Source of the DNA: Robiginitomaculum_A sp036478535
GTDB lineage: Bacteria > Pseudomonadota > Alphaproteobacteria > Caulobacterales > Maricaulaceae
DNA length: 64,000 nt
Direction: 5' to 3'
Assembly (NCBI GenBank): GCA_965224735.1
Contig: OZ245059.1
Location: 1,488,001-1,552,000 of the forward strand
Shown here piece after piece: positions 18,731 to 27,539 of the stretch; positions within the stretch are counted from its first letter, which is position 1, and each line of letters begins with the position of its first letter. The position numbers and the translations under genes were made by a program. The notes under the pieces were generated by a model that searched no databases, was not told where the DNA came from, and was given only the letters and a program-made list of their open reading frames with translations.

Positions 18731-20302
18731 TTAATACCAAGCATCTTCCATTGAGGCTTTTTTGTTCTTAATGAATGCTTTTAAAGCTGCATCTATCTCA
18801 GGATCAATTGGTGGGGCTTTATAGTCTTCAAGCACTTTTTTCCACTTTTTGTTGGCGCGTTGCATAGCGTCAATTTCGCCTTCCTCTGTCCATGTTTCGT
18901 AGGTCTGGTCGTCATTTAAGCAGCTCGTCCAAAATGCCGTTTCGAAATGGCGCATAGTATGTGTGCAGCCAAACATATGTGCGCCTGGCCCGCCTTCACG
19001 CAAAGCTTCAAGACCAAGGGTTTCGTCATTGATTTCAAGGCCATTCATATAGGTATGCAGGGCTGAACACACGTCTAAATCCATCATGAATTTTTCATAC
19101 GACATGGATAAAAGCCCGTCTAGAAAACCAGCCGAATGCAAAATATAATTTGCGCCGCAATGAACTGCAGACATCATAGACATCATGCCTTGCGCCATGG
19201 CTTGCCCGTCTGGCGATTTAGAAGTGGCAAAATTACCGGCACATCGTAGTGGTAATTTCCATCGCCTTGCCATTTGCCCAGTAATGAGACTGCCCAGTGC
19301 AGGTTCAGGTGTGCCAAATGTTGGGCTGCCAGATTGCATATTCATAGAGGCCAAGAATGATCCAAGGATAACAGGTGCTCCAGGCCTCACAAGTTGGGTG
19401 AGGGCACACCCGACAAGCGCTTCGGCTAACCCTTGAGCAATTGCGCCCGGCGTTGTAACGGGCGCAACAGCCCCACCAAGTAAAAAAGGAAGCACGATAG
19501 AGCCTTGGCCAGCTTTGGCGTATTCAGTAATGCTCTCCGTAGAGACGCCGTCCCAAACCAATGGTGAGGTCGCGTTAAAATTACCCATAATAACACAGTG
19601 GTTTTCTACATAATCGGCCCCAAATAATACGCGGCACATTTCCACGCTATCTGCTGCGCGCTCAGGGGCTGTCACGGAGCCAAGAAACGGTCTATCCGAA
19701 TACCGCATATGCGCGTAAACCATATCCAGATGCCGCTTGTTCACGGGCACATCTGTCGGTTCGCAAATAGTGCCACCAGAGTGGTGAAGCCAAGGGCTTG
19801 ATTGCGCGAGCTTTATGAAGTTTTCAAAGTCTTTCATATTCCCGTAGCGGCGAGGCTCTCCCATCTCCATCACAAATGGTGAACCATAAGCGGGCGCAAA
19901 CACAGTAGATGTTCCGCCAATTTCAATAGAGTTTTTAGGATTGCGGGCATGCTGAGTGAAGCGCTCGGGTGCAGTTTTTACTATGTCCCGAATGAGTCCG
20001 GCTTCAAACTTAATATTAGTAGCTGTATCCGATACATTTGTAGGCGTTCCTCCTGCATCTATAAATAATTGAATAGTGACCGGAGCATCGCGAAATTCAA
20101 TGCCGATTTCAGCCAATATCGTATCTGTGGTTTGTTCAATTTTTTCCAAATCAGCGTCAGTAGCAATATTATAAGCGGGTATTTTTCGTTCAATATACGG
20201 CATTACCAAATGGGAGTTTTTTTGTTTGCCTGCTCTTGCTTGTTGGCGTGCAGCACGGCCACGGGTTTGAGGTGATTTTTTTCGACGGGATTGACGTGCC
20301 AT
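18731..20302 (-). CDS. MttB-family (COG5598) quaternary amine:corrinoid methyltransferase, non-pyrrolysine, copy 1
   Basis: This 523-residue protein is homologous to trimethylamine methyltransferase MttB. Family signatures include GTPEPALGSLITGQMARRW, APAYGSPFVMEMGE and SAGFLDGLLSMSYEKFMMDL. There is no in-frame amber codon, so it is a pyrrolysine-free member. Characterised relatives (MtgB, MtpB, MtcB) demethylate glycine betaine, proline betaine or carnitine, passing CH3 to a cognate corrinoid protein. The first 30 residues are strongly basic (MARQSRRKKSPQTRGRAARQ, no acidic residue), an extension shared in kind with copy 2 at 34213. The gene is first in the operon ending with fdhD and has its own promoter and operator at 20322-20367. 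Substrate unknown. Confidence 0.88.
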   Translation of the reverse strand: MARQSRRKKSPQTRGRAARQQARAGKQKNSHLVMPYIERKIPAYNIATDADLEKIEQTTDTILAEIGIEFRDAPVTIQLFIDAGGTPTNVSDTATNIKFEAGLIRDIVKTAPERFTQHARNPKNSIEIGGTSTVFAPAYGSPFVMEMGEPRRYGNMKDFENFIKLAQSSPWLHHSGGTICEPTDVPVNKRHLDMVYAHMRYSDRPFLGSVTAPERAADSVEMCRVLFGADYVENHCVIMGNFNATSPLVWDGVSTESITEYAKAGQGSIVLPFLLGGAVAPVTTPGAIAQGLAEALVGCALTQLVRPGAPVILGSFLASMNMQSGSPTFGTPEPALGSLITGQMARRWKLPLRCAGNFATSKSPDGQAMAQGMMSMMSAVHCGANYILHSAGFLDGLLSMSYEKFMMDLDVCSALHTYMNGLEINDETLGLEALREGGPGAHMFGCTHTMRHFETAFWTSCLNDDQTYETWTEEGEIDAMQRANKKWKKVLEDYKAPPIDPEIDAALKAFIKNKKASMEDAWY

Positions 20303-20321
20303 AATATTCTCGCAAATAGGT

Positions 20322-20367
20322 ACTGACTGTTTAGTTAGTAACTATTTGTAAAAACAATACTAGTCAA
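20322..20367 (-). promoter_or_regulatory. Promoter and TetR-type operator of the mttB-fds operon
   Basis: On the minus strand TTGACT (-35, 20367-20362), a 17-bp spacer and TAGTTA (-10, 20344-20339) lead directly into the palindrome at 20322-20339 (plus strand ACTGACT-GTTT-AGTTAGT). The geometry matches the TonB receptor promoter. The leader to the ATG at 20302 would be about 30 bases with GAGA as a ribosome binding site. The regulator is most likely the TetR gene 70 bp upstream. Confidence 0.72.
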
Positions 20368-20408
20368 TCAAAAAGATATACATTTAAATTGATAAAGGCC
20401 AAATATTA

Positions 20409-21002
20409 CTATTGAAATATGGCCGCTTCAGTTTGTAATCGAGAGAGCATTCGTTCAAAGACTGCAATGCGTTCGCCTTGCAGTGTGTTTTTTGTCACTT
20501 GTTTTTCCACCCATAGACCAACGATCATAGCACGTAATTCTATCGCGCCTAGCCGTGCCTGTTTGTGGGGCATGCCTAGCTCACGTAAATCGTATGTGAA
20601 ATTTGATATCATGCGCGCGCCGAAAATTTTTACCAATCTTGCTGTTCTTGGATTATAAGTGGCATGCGACCAAATTTGCGGCCAAATATTTGCGGCCTCT
20701 TCTGATAATTGCCGTGCAGTAAAATGGGTCTCGCAAACGCCTCTAATCCGCTTTATTGGATCTGGCTGACCTTTGCGCGCGTCAAGCATATCAAGGCGTA
20801 TGCTTTTGATCATATAAGCAAATGAATTATAAACCAGATTTTCTTTTGTGTCGAAAAAATAGTGAATTGATGCCGTAGAAATACTAGCGCGTTTACTAAT
20901 AGATTTTGTCGTCAAATTCGAAATTCCATCCACAGCAATAGCCGATAACGTACTGTCGATAATAGACTGAGATGTATCATTGGAGGCGCTAATTTTTGCC
21001 AT
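20409..21002 (-). CDS. TetR-family regulator, BetI-like
   Basis: This 197-residue protein has a TetR DNA-binding domain (LTTKSISKRASISTASIHYF, residues 31-50, followed by DTKENL) and a C-terminal half resembling BetI, the choline-responsive repressor (HFTARQLSEEAANIWPQIWS, then ELRAMIVGLWVEKQV). This suggests a quaternary-ammonium ligand. It lies directly upstream of, and on the same strand as, the mttB operon. Its ATG is 23 bp from the left end of an IS3 element, and AGGTAAG upstream of the ATG survives as a ribosome binding site. Before that insertion the gene would have been read from the promoter and operator at 22303-22350, which suggests autoregulation that is now broken. Confidence 0.88.
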   Translation of the reverse strand: MAKISASNDTSQSIIDSTLSAIAVDGISNLTTKSISKRASISTASIHYFFDTKENLVYNSFAYMIKSIRLDMLDARKGQPDPIKRIRGVCETHFTARQLSEEAANIWPQIWSHATYNPRTARLVKIFGARMISNFTYDLRELGMPHKQARLGAIELRAMIVGLWVEKQVTKNTLQGERIAVFERMLSRLQTEAAIFQ

Positions 21003-21025
21003 AGTGCTTACCTGCTTTCATTATC

Positions 21026-22289
21026 TGATGTGCCCCTAGATTTATAGACACCTTGTTATTTCATTTTGTTGCCATCTCGAACTGGGCGGGTGACAACATC
21101 CCACACTTACCATGTTTACGCCGCGAATTATAGAACATTTCGATATAATCGAACACGTCTTGACGTGCGAGCTGCCGTGTTTTGTAAGTTTTGCGCCTGA
21201 TCCGCTCGGTTTTGAGCAGGTGGAAGAAGCTTTCGGCGACAGCATTATCATAGCAATTTCCGCGCCGCCTCATGCTGGCTTCCAGATTGTGAGCGGCTAA
21301 GAACGATTGCCGCTCTGCGCTTGTAAACTGGCTGCCTTGGTTGGAATGAACAATCACTTTGGCCTTTTCGCTTTTCTGTGGTTTACGCCGCCAAGCGGCC
21401 ATCAATAATGCGTTCAGAGCAAGACTTGTTTGCATCCGCGCGTGCATTGACCAACCAACAACACGGCGTGAGTACAGATCAATTACAACGGCTAAAAACA
21501 ACCATCCCTCATGAGTTTTAATGTAAGTAATGTCCGTCACCCAAACCGTATTGGGATGCGCTATATCAAAGTTCTGCTTCAACTGATTAGCTGCCACAAT
21601 AGATGGCTTAACGCCATGCTTCCCAAGGCGGCGTTTATAGCCGACTTGTGCCCTAAAGCCGCACTTTGCATCAATTTGGCCACTGTATTAGGCGCGCAAA
21701 CCTCGCCCATATCAAGTAGGTCGTGATTGAACCTTGCGGTAGCCATAAACGCCGCCGCTCTCTAGCCATGATTGTTTGATGAGGCCTGTTAAACGCCGTT
21801 GCCGCTTAGCCATTTTACTCAGGCCCGATTTAAACCACGCATAAAACCCGCTCGGGTGAACGCGCAGCACGCGGCACATAGCGCGCACGGAAAACTCCAC
21901 ACGGTGCGCTTTGATAAAGGTGTACTTCACTTGGCTTGCTTCGCGAAGTACACCGTGGCCTTTTTCACCCTAAAGGGCACTTCGTAAGATATCACGTTCC
22001 TCGGTAACGCGGCGAAGCTCTGCTCTAAGGTGGCGGTTCTCTTGCGCTTGATCGCTCATGTCCGAGCGCAATGGCTCTGGTTCGTGAAACTTGCCAATCC
22101 AGTCATACATAGACTTGCTGCAAATCCCCAGTCGCTCCGGCACATCTTTGACCGAATAGCCACGCCCTTTAACTTGCGCCACAGCGTCCCGTTTGAACTC
22201 GTCCGTATATCGTATTCCTGTTCCTATTTATAAGTCTCCTTGCTTCTAATTGTAACAAACAAGGTGTCTATAAATCTAGGGGCACATCA
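21026..22289 (-). mobile_element. IS3-family insertion sequence, degenerate
   Basis: The ends are perfect 32-bp inverted repeats (21026-21057 and 22258-22289) beginning TGATGTGCCCCTAGATTTAT and flanked by a 3-bp duplication ATC (21023-21025 and 22290-22292). The length is 1264 bp. The transposase genes run on the minus strand and are damaged. Perfect ends with broken genes suggest that it was mobilised in trans or arrived recently and then decayed at the coding level. Confidence 0.9.
21061..22230 (-). pseudogene. IS3-family transposase (orfA and broken orfB)
   Basis: OrfA reads YTDEFKRDAVAQVKGRGYSV, a helix-turn-helix (VPERLGICSKSMYDWIGKF) and a leucine-zipper-like helix ending TEERDILRSAL. 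Its expected ATG position appears to be ATA. OrfB begins MKYTFIKAHRVEFSVRAMCR and is frameshifted near 21650-21715. It then continues NTVWVTDITYIKTHEGWLFL (first Asp) and CYDNAVAESFFHLLKTE (catalytic Glu). The second catalytic Asp of the usual HSDQGSQFTS is Asn here (HSNQGSQFTS). With a frameshift and a lost catalytic residue, it cannot support transposition. Confidence 0.85.
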
Positions 22290-22302
22290 ATCTTAAGAAT
22301 TA

Positions 22303-22350
22303 ACTAACTAAACGGTTAGCGTACCCTATGAGGATATATAGCAATGTCAA
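22303..22350 (-). promoter_or_regulatory. Third TetR-type operator; inferred original tetR promoter
   Basis: Plus strand ACTAACT-AAAC-GGTTAGC at 22303-22320 is the reverse of the palindromes upstream of the TonB receptor and mttB. On the minus strand TTGACA (22350-22345) with a 17-bp spacer to a poor -10 AGGGTA (22327-22322) ends one base from the operator, the same layout as at the other two sites. The -35 and its next five bases (TTGACATTGCT) are identical to the TonB receptor promoter. Transcription would run into the IS3 element and, before its insertion, into tetR. The site also lies 143 bp upstream of the MFS gene and may act on it. Confidence 0.6.
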
Positions 22351-22462
22351 GAAAACATGTAGATCAACTCTATCAGTTACATAATTTAATTCTTGCGCTA
22401 AACATTTAAAATCAATACAGAGCGCTCCGTTTGAAACAATACAGCATTATCAAAGGTAAGTT

Positions 22463-23701
22463 ATGCGTACAATATTTAGCTCTATAGGCACATTATTGTT
22501 ATCGGCGGCAATTTTGTTAACTGGTGGCGGCTTGTTGTCGACGTTAATTGCTGTACGGGCAGGGCTAGAAGGCTTTCCGCTTATCGCCATTGGTATTATG
22601 ACTTCTGCCTATTATGTAGGGTTCACAGCGGGATGTTTTGGTACGCCGTATCTGGTAAAGCGCGTGGGGCATATTCGTATATTTGCAGCCTTGAGTGCAT
22701 TGATAGCTGCCGCAGTGTTGAGCCATGCTATTTTTATCAATATTCCCCTATGGATTTTCTTGAGAATTGCAGTGGGGTTTAGTTTTGCTGGTCTTTATAT
22801 CCTGATTGAAAGCTGGATTAATGAACGCTCCAGTAATTCTAATCGCGGGAAAACGCTTTCAATTTACCGTATGGTAGACCTTGGTGCTGTTACAGCGGGG
22901 CAATTTATGTTGACCATTGCTGACCCTAAAGATTTTGTTTTATTTTCACTCGTAGCAATATTGATATGCTTGTCTATATTCCCGATTTCTTTGACCAAAG
23001 CAGCAGCTCCTCTACCTGTAGTCAAAACATCACTTAATATTAAAAAGCTGATAAAAGTTTCCCCGCTTGCCGTAGTTGGTGTATTGAGCGTTGGTTTAGC
23101 AAATGGTGCTTTTTGGGGCATAGCGCCCATATTTGTTCAACAGCTTGGGCATCCATTGGTGGTTGTCTCAATGTTCATGAGTATAGCGATTTTAGGGGGC
23201 GCGCTCATGCAATGGCCATTTGGCTTGCTGTCTGACAAATTTGGTAGAAGGTCGGTTCTTGTTGTGGCTGCGATTGGTAGTGTGGCAAGCGGTATTGTAT
23301 TATGGCAATTTAGCGCCCATTCTCTTTTTGCTTTGCTCTCGGGGGGATTTTTATACGGCGTTTTTGGCATGCAAATTTTTGGCTTAAGCGCTGCCCATGC
23401 AAATGACTATGCAAGACCTGATGAATTTATTTCTGTCAGTGGAGGGCTATTGATGCTTTATGGCCTTGGATCTATCATTGGGCCTTTGTTTGCGCCTGTA
23501 ATCATGGAATTGGGCTCACCCCAGGCCTTATTTGCCTATACGGCTTGTATCCATTTTATCTTAGTGATTTATGCTTTATATCGCCGAACGCAGCGCGAAG
23601 AAGTAGAAAATACAGATGATTATGTCGCTATACCATTACGAGTCACACCGGCTATTTTCAAACTGGATCCACGCAATATCCTGCGTAAGAAAAAGAGGTA
23701 A
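22463..23701 (+). CDS. MFS transporter, YcaD-like
   Basis: This 412-residue protein has about twelve membrane segments and MFS motifs such as LSDKFGRRSVLVVAA in the loop before helix 8 and LIESWINERSSNSNRGK after helix 4. The C-terminal tail is basic (RNILRKKKR), as expected on the inside. The substrate is unknown. Its place beside the BetI-like regulator, downstream of a shared operator, suggests uptake of a betaine or export of a product. The 5' leader is long (about 140 bp after the operator) with no other feature seen. The IS3 element lies upstream and may have removed or replaced its original promoter. Confidence 0.82.
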   Translation: MRTIFSSIGTLLLSAAILLTGGGLLSTLIAVRAGLEGFPLIAIGIMTSAYYVGFTAGCFGTPYLVKRVGHIRIFAALSALIAAAVLSHAIFINIPLWIFLRIAVGFSFAGLYILIESWINERSSNSNRGKTLSIYRMVDLGAVTAGQFMLTIADPKDFVLFSLVAILICLSIFPISLTKAAAPLPVVKTSLNIKKLIKVSPLAVVGVLSVGLANGAFWGIAPIFVQQLGHPLVVVSMFMSIAILGGALMQWPFGLLSDKFGRRSVLVVAAIGSVASGIVLWQFSAHSLFALLSGGFLYGVFGMQIFGLSAAHANDYARPDEFISVSGGLLMLYGLGSIIGPLFAPVIMELGSPQALFAYTACIHFILVIYALYRRTQREEVENTDDYVAIPLRVTPAIFKLDPRNILRKKKR

Positions 23702-23713
23702 ATGCAAAACTGT

Positions 23714-24673
23714 TTAAGATCTGTCTAGACTCGGTGCATGTCCAAATTGACGTGTATAAACCCGTGAAAAATGCGACTGTGAGCTAAAACCCGTGGATAC
23801 GGCAATATGTAAAAGCGATAAATCTGTTTGCTTTACTAATTGCGAAGCCCGCGTCAGGCGGAGTTCCATATAATACCGCGCAGGTGTCGTTAGTAAATAT
23901 TGCTTAAATAGGCGTTCTAATTGCCGCAATGACAATCCAACTGCTTTGGCTAATTTGGACATGGGAATAAGGGTTTCCGTATGAGATTCCATGTAACCAA
24001 TAGCGGCCAATAGCTTTGCATGTGTAATGTCCGATCTGGTTTCTAGGGATGGTAATTGTCGCCTTTGTCGCTCACGGTCATATCCATGTAGCATTTGGTC
24101 AGAAACTTTGCCCGCAAGAATATTTCCATGGTCGAGCGCAATGCTGTGGATCATCATATCAAGAGGAGCAGTTCCTCCAGAACATGTATACCTATTGCGG
24201 TCGATTTCATAAACCCGCGCAGTAATATTGTGATCTGGGTAAGTTTCAGCAAACCCCTCGATATTTTCCCAATGAAGTGTGCAGCGATAACCGCTAAGCA
24301 AACCAGCATCCGCAAGAATAATAGTCCCCGTACAGACAGCGCCAATGTCAACACCACGCCTCGCTAAAGACCGTAATGTCCCAGACATTTTTTTATTAAT
24401 GTAATTATGGGCGCGCAGCCCTGAGCAAACAAATAACACGTCTAAATCTAACCCTGCAGTTAATGTACCGTCTGGCGTAATATCAACTTCATTGCTTGCA
24501 CGGACGGCTTTGCCGTCAAGACTATAGGTATGCCAAGTATACAACGTCTTTCCCGCCATGCGGTTAGCGGCGCGAATAGGTTCTATGGATGTTGTGAACG
24601 CCATCATGGAAAATTTTGGTACGAGTAAAAAACCGATAGATTGAGGTGTTCGTATTGGCGTTTTACCAAACAT
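23714..24673 (-). CDS. GlxA-family AraC-type transcriptional regulator (GbdR/CdhR-like)
   Basis: This 319-residue protein has an N-terminal DJ-1/PfpI-like domain (SIGFLLVPKFSMMAFTTSIE, then GAVCTGTIILADAGLL) and a C-terminal AraC double helix-turn-helix (SKLAKAVGLSLRQLERLFKQ and IAVSTGFSSQSHFSRVYTRQ). Close relatives GbdR and CdhR activate glycine betaine and carnitine catabolism, which fits this locus. It starts three bases after the DUF1289 gene stop, so the two are one unit. They are divergent from the fhs operon, and the regulator likely acts in the 136-bp gap between them. It is convergent with the MFS gene, 12 bp apart. Confidence 0.88.
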   Translation of the reverse strand: MFGKTPIRTPQSIGFLLVPKFSMMAFTTSIEPIRAANRMAGKTLYTWHTYSLDGKAVRASNEVDITPDGTLTAGLDLDVLFVCSGLRAHNYINKKMSGTLRSLARRGVDIGAVCTGTIILADAGLLSGYRCTLHWENIEGFAETYPDHNITARVYEIDRNRYTCSGGTAPLDMMIHSIALDHGNILAGKVSDQMLHGYDRERQRRQLPSLETRSDITHAKLLAAIGYMESHTETLIPMSKLAKAVGLSLRQLERLFKQYLLTTPARYYMELRLTRASQLVKQTDLSLLHIAVSTGFSSQSHFSRVYTRQFGHAPSLDRS

Positions 24674-24676
24674 TAC

Positions 24677-24934
24677 CTAGTTACTTTTTGTACGTTGGCG
24701 ACGTTTATTAACACGGCGTCTACTGCGTCGTTCGGCGAGTTTAATCCGCAAAGGCGGCATACGAGCTGGGAGTTCTGAGAGTATTCGTTTTCTGTCCTCC
24801 TCGGTTCGCAGGGGCCAGTTAGCAATTTCTTCAGGCTTGCGCCCACACCCAAAACACATATTGCTTTCTTTATCGATAGAACAAACAAGTTGGCAGGGGC
24901 TATCTTCTGGTTCTAGTGGGAGATCATTTTCCAT
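24677..24934 (-). CDS. DUF1289 family protein
   Basis: This 85-residue protein has the DUF1289 core SPCQLVCSIDKESNMCFGCG, with four cysteines that could bind a metal or cluster, followed by RKPEEIANW and LPARMPP. It ends in a very basic tail (RRSRRRVNKRRQRTKSN). The ATG at 24934 has AAGGA seven bases before it and is preferred to the one at 24955. DUF1289 proteins have no firm function. It shares an operon with the GlxA-type regulator. Confidence 0.82.
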   Translation of the reverse strand: MENDLPLEPEDSPCQLVCSIDKESNMCFGCGRKPEEIANWPLRTEEDRKRILSELPARMPPLRIKLAERRSRRRVNKRRQRTKSN

Positions 24935-24982
24935 AGTGTGTCCTTGTCTTACCATTTTCTATTTGAAAATCAGTATAGGTAA

Positions 24983-24999
24983 ACAATTTTGCAAATTGT
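24983..24999. promoter_or_regulatory. Palindrome in the divergent promoter region of the fhs operon
   Basis: ACAATTT-TGC-AAATTGT is a perfect 7-bp inverted repeat in the 136-bp gap between the DUF1289-glxA unit and the fhs operon. It is AT-rich and could be chance, but its place is right for an operator of the neighbouring AraC-type regulator. The TetR operator motif is not present in this gap. Confidence 0.4.
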
Positions 25000-25070
25000 G
25001 GCCAAAATAGTCATTTATATGTCGTTTTTAGAACAATCAAATTTAGTTTTCAACGATAATTAATAGAAAG

Positions 25071-26813
25071 ATGAATCTTCACGAAAAGGCGGCATTTTGC
25101 CGAAATTTGCTTATGACTGACCAAATTCTACCCGCTCCTGGTGCCCCTGATATAGAAATTGCGCGAGCGGTCAAAATGGAACGATTATTGCCGCTAGCAA
25201 AAGACAAATTGGGAATTCCGAGCGAAGCATTGGTTCCCTACGGTCATTATAAGGCAAAACTTTCACTAGATTACATCAATAGTCTCAAGGCTAAAAAGAA
25301 TGGTAAATTAGTTTTGGTTACGGCGGTGACACCAACGCCGGCAGGCGAAGGCAAAACAACAACGAGTGTTGGCCTTAATGACGGACTCAATAAAATCGGT
25401 GTAAAATCCATGGTTTGTTTGCGCGAACCATCTCTTGGGCCGTGTTTTGGCATGAAAGGCGGCGCAGCAGGCGGCGGGCGGGCCCAAGTCTTGCCGATGG
25501 AAGATATAAATTTACATTTCAACGGCGATTTTCACGCCATTACGTCCGCCCACAGCCTTATTTCAGCCATGCTAGACAATCACATGCAGTGGGGCAATGA
25601 GCTAGACATTGATCCGCGACGTATTACGTGGCGGCGCGTTGTTGATATGAATGACCGAGCACTCCGCAATATCACGATTGGCCTTGGCGGCCCAACACAC
25701 GGCATTCCGCGTGAAGGTGGTTTTGATATTACAGTCGCTTCAGAACTTATGGCCATTTTTTGCTTGGCAACAGATTTGAAAGACCTACAAAAACGAATTG
25801 GTGATATTATTATTGGGAAAAACCGTTCAAGAAAACCTGTCACAGTGCGCGAGCTTAAAGCTGACGGCGCAGTAACGGTATTGCTTAAAGACGCGCTCCA
25901 ACCCAATCTCGTGCAATCTATAGAGCATAATCTTGCCTTTATCCACGGCGGGCCATTTGCCAATATTGCTCATGGCTGTAATAGTGTTATGGCGACGACA
26001 ACAGCTTTAAAAATGGCCGATGTTGTCGTGACCGAAGCGGGTTTTGGCGCAGACCTTGGCGCAGAGAAATTTTTGGATATTAAGTGTCGCCAATCGGGGT
26101 TGCGTCCTGATGCCCTTGTTCTTGTGTGTACAATACGCGCTATGAAAATGCAGGGCGGTGTGGCGAAAAATGATTTACTTCCTGAGAACGTGCAGGCGGT
26201 TGCAGATGGCTGTATCAATTTACTCCGCCACATCAACAATATGCGTGCTTTTGGCCTTAACCCTATTGTGGCTGTTAATCACTTTATCCATGATACGGAT
26301 GCGGAAATCGAAGAAGTCCGTAAAGTTTGCACTGATGAGGGCGTGGTTATGGCCGTTTCCAAGCATTGGGAAAAGGGTGGTGAGGGTGCACTTGACCTCG
26401 CCAAAGCGGTGAAAACGCAACTCGATAAAAACGAAACTAACGTTGAACTCATCTACAAAGACAAGCAATCCTTGCTCTCCAAAATCGAAGCAGTTGCTAC
26501 GACTATTTATGGCGCCAAAGATGTCACACTCTCTGCTGAGGCGGCACGGTCTCTACGCGAAATTAAAAAAATGGGATTTGGCCACTTGCCAATTTGTATC
26601 GCCAAAACCCAAAACAGCTTTTCTACAGATCCAAAGAAACTAGGCGCGCCTACTGGGCATACTGTTGAGGTACGCGAAGCTACATTATGCGCCGGGGCAG
26701 GGTTTGTTGTTGCCATTTGCGGAACAATTATGCGCATGCCAGGATTGCCTAGACATCCTGCGGCGCTGGATATTGGACTTGACGAAGACGGCCAAATTGT
26801 TGGCCTCGCATAG
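25071..26813 (+). CDS. fhs: Formate-tetrahydrofolate ligase
   Basis: This 580-residue enzyme interconverts formate, ATP and THF with 10-formyl-THF. The ATP-binding loop is TPTPAGEGKTTTSVGL around residue 90, followed by the family blocks REPSLGPCFGMKGGAAGGG and TEAGFGADLGAEKF. In this setting it most likely runs in reverse, releasing formate for the Fds dehydrogenase and gaining ATP. The ATG at 25071 lacks a good ribosome binding site, and an in-frame ATG at 25113 (MTDQILPAPG) is an alternative nearer the family's usual N-terminus. It heads an operon that runs to the second mttB. Confidence 0.93.
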   Translation: MNLHEKAAFCRNLLMTDQILPAPGAPDIEIARAVKMERLLPLAKDKLGIPSEALVPYGHYKAKLSLDYINSLKAKKNGKLVLVTAVTPTPAGEGKTTTSVGLNDGLNKIGVKSMVCLREPSLGPCFGMKGGAAGGGRAQVLPMEDINLHFNGDFHAITSAHSLISAMLDNHMQWGNELDIDPRRITWRRVVDMNDRALRNITIGLGGPTHGIPREGGFDITVASELMAIFCLATDLKDLQKRIGDIIIGKNRSRKPVTVRELKADGAVTVLLKDALQPNLVQSIEHNLAFIHGGPFANIAHGCNSVMATTTALKMADVVVTEAGFGADLGAEKFLDIKCRQSGLRPDALVLVCTIRAMKMQGGVAKNDLLPENVQAVADGCINLLRHINNMRAFGLNPIVAVNHFIHDTDAEIEEVRKVCTDEGVVMAVSKHWEKGGEGALDLAKAVKTQLDKNETNVELIYKDKQSLLSKIEAVATTIYGAKDVTLSAEAARSLREIKKMGFGHLPICIAKTQNSFSTDPKKLGAPTGHTVEVREATLCAGAGFVVAICGTIMRMPGLPRHPAALDIGLDEDGQIVGLA

Positions 26814-26834
26814 ATTTGTTATTAAGAGAGAATT

Positions 26835-27533
26835 ATGAGCGGTGAAGACGACGACGGTGAAGACATCATCTTAAAAGATCTTGACGACAATGAACTTGTC
26901 GAACAAATGCAAGATGATTTGTATGACGGAATGGCAGAAGAAGTTGCTGAAGGTACGCAAATTCTCCTCGATAGGGGATGGAATGCTAACGCTGTTCTTA
27001 CAGACGCTCTTGTCGAAGGTATGCGCATTGTTGGGATAGATTTTCGCGATGGTATTTTATTTGTGCCAGAGGTATTGCAATGCGCCAATGCGATGAAAGG
27101 CGGTATGGGATTGCTGCGTCCAATTCTCGCCGAGAGTGAGAACTCATCTAGCCTTGGGACATATGTTATCGGTACGGTTAAAGGTGATATCCATGACATT
27201 GGTAAAAACCTTGTCGGTATGATGTTGGAAGGTGCTGGCTTTGAAGTGATTGACCTGGGCATTAATAACCCAGTGGAAAATTATTTGGAGGCTATTGATA
27301 AACACGAGCCTTCCATTCTAGGCATGTCAGCACTTTTAACAACAACTATGCCTTATATGGGCGTTGTGATTGAAGAGCTTGATAAACGCGGTATCTTAAA
27401 AGAACTCCCTGTTATGGTTGGCGGAGCGCCGCTCAACCAAGAATTTGCGGATGCTATCAATGCACATACGTATGGCCGCGATGCAGCAATGACAGCAGAG
27501 CTCGCTAAAGCTATTGTTGGGAAAAATAGGTAG
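26835..27533 (+). CDS. Corrinoid (cobalamin-binding) protein of the MtbC/MttC family
   Basis: This 232-residue methyl carrier has a helical B12-binding cap (residues 30-100) and a Rossmann-like cobalamin domain with the DxHxxG motif, DIHDIGKNLVGMMLEGAG around residue 119, whose His is the lower cobalt ligand. It should accept a methyl group from MttB-type enzymes and donate it to the pterin methyltransferase. The first 28 residues are very acidic (MSGEDDDGEDIILKDLDD, 13 Asp/Glu and one Lys), an extension not needed for the fold. The two mttB products, the pterin methyltransferase and the RACo-like activator all carry basic tails, so ionic docking is plausible. It is the only corrinoid protein gene in the window and would have to serve both mttB copies. 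Confidence 0.92.
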   Translation: MSGEDDDGEDIILKDLDDNELVEQMQDDLYDGMAEEVAEGTQILLDRGWNANAVLTDALVEGMRIVGIDFRDGILFVPEVLQCANAMKGGMGLLRPILAESENSSSLGTYVIGTVKGDIHDIGKNLVGMMLEGAGFEVIDLGINNPVENYLEAIDKHEPSILGMSALLTTTMPYMGVVIEELDKRGILKELPVMVGGAPLNQEFADAINAHTYGRDAAMTAELAKAIVGKNR

Positions 27534-27539
27534 GAAATT

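Noticed and set aside
24935..25070. TetR operator upstream of fhs
   Set aside because: No AGTTAGT half-site occurs in this gap. Only a different palindrome is present.
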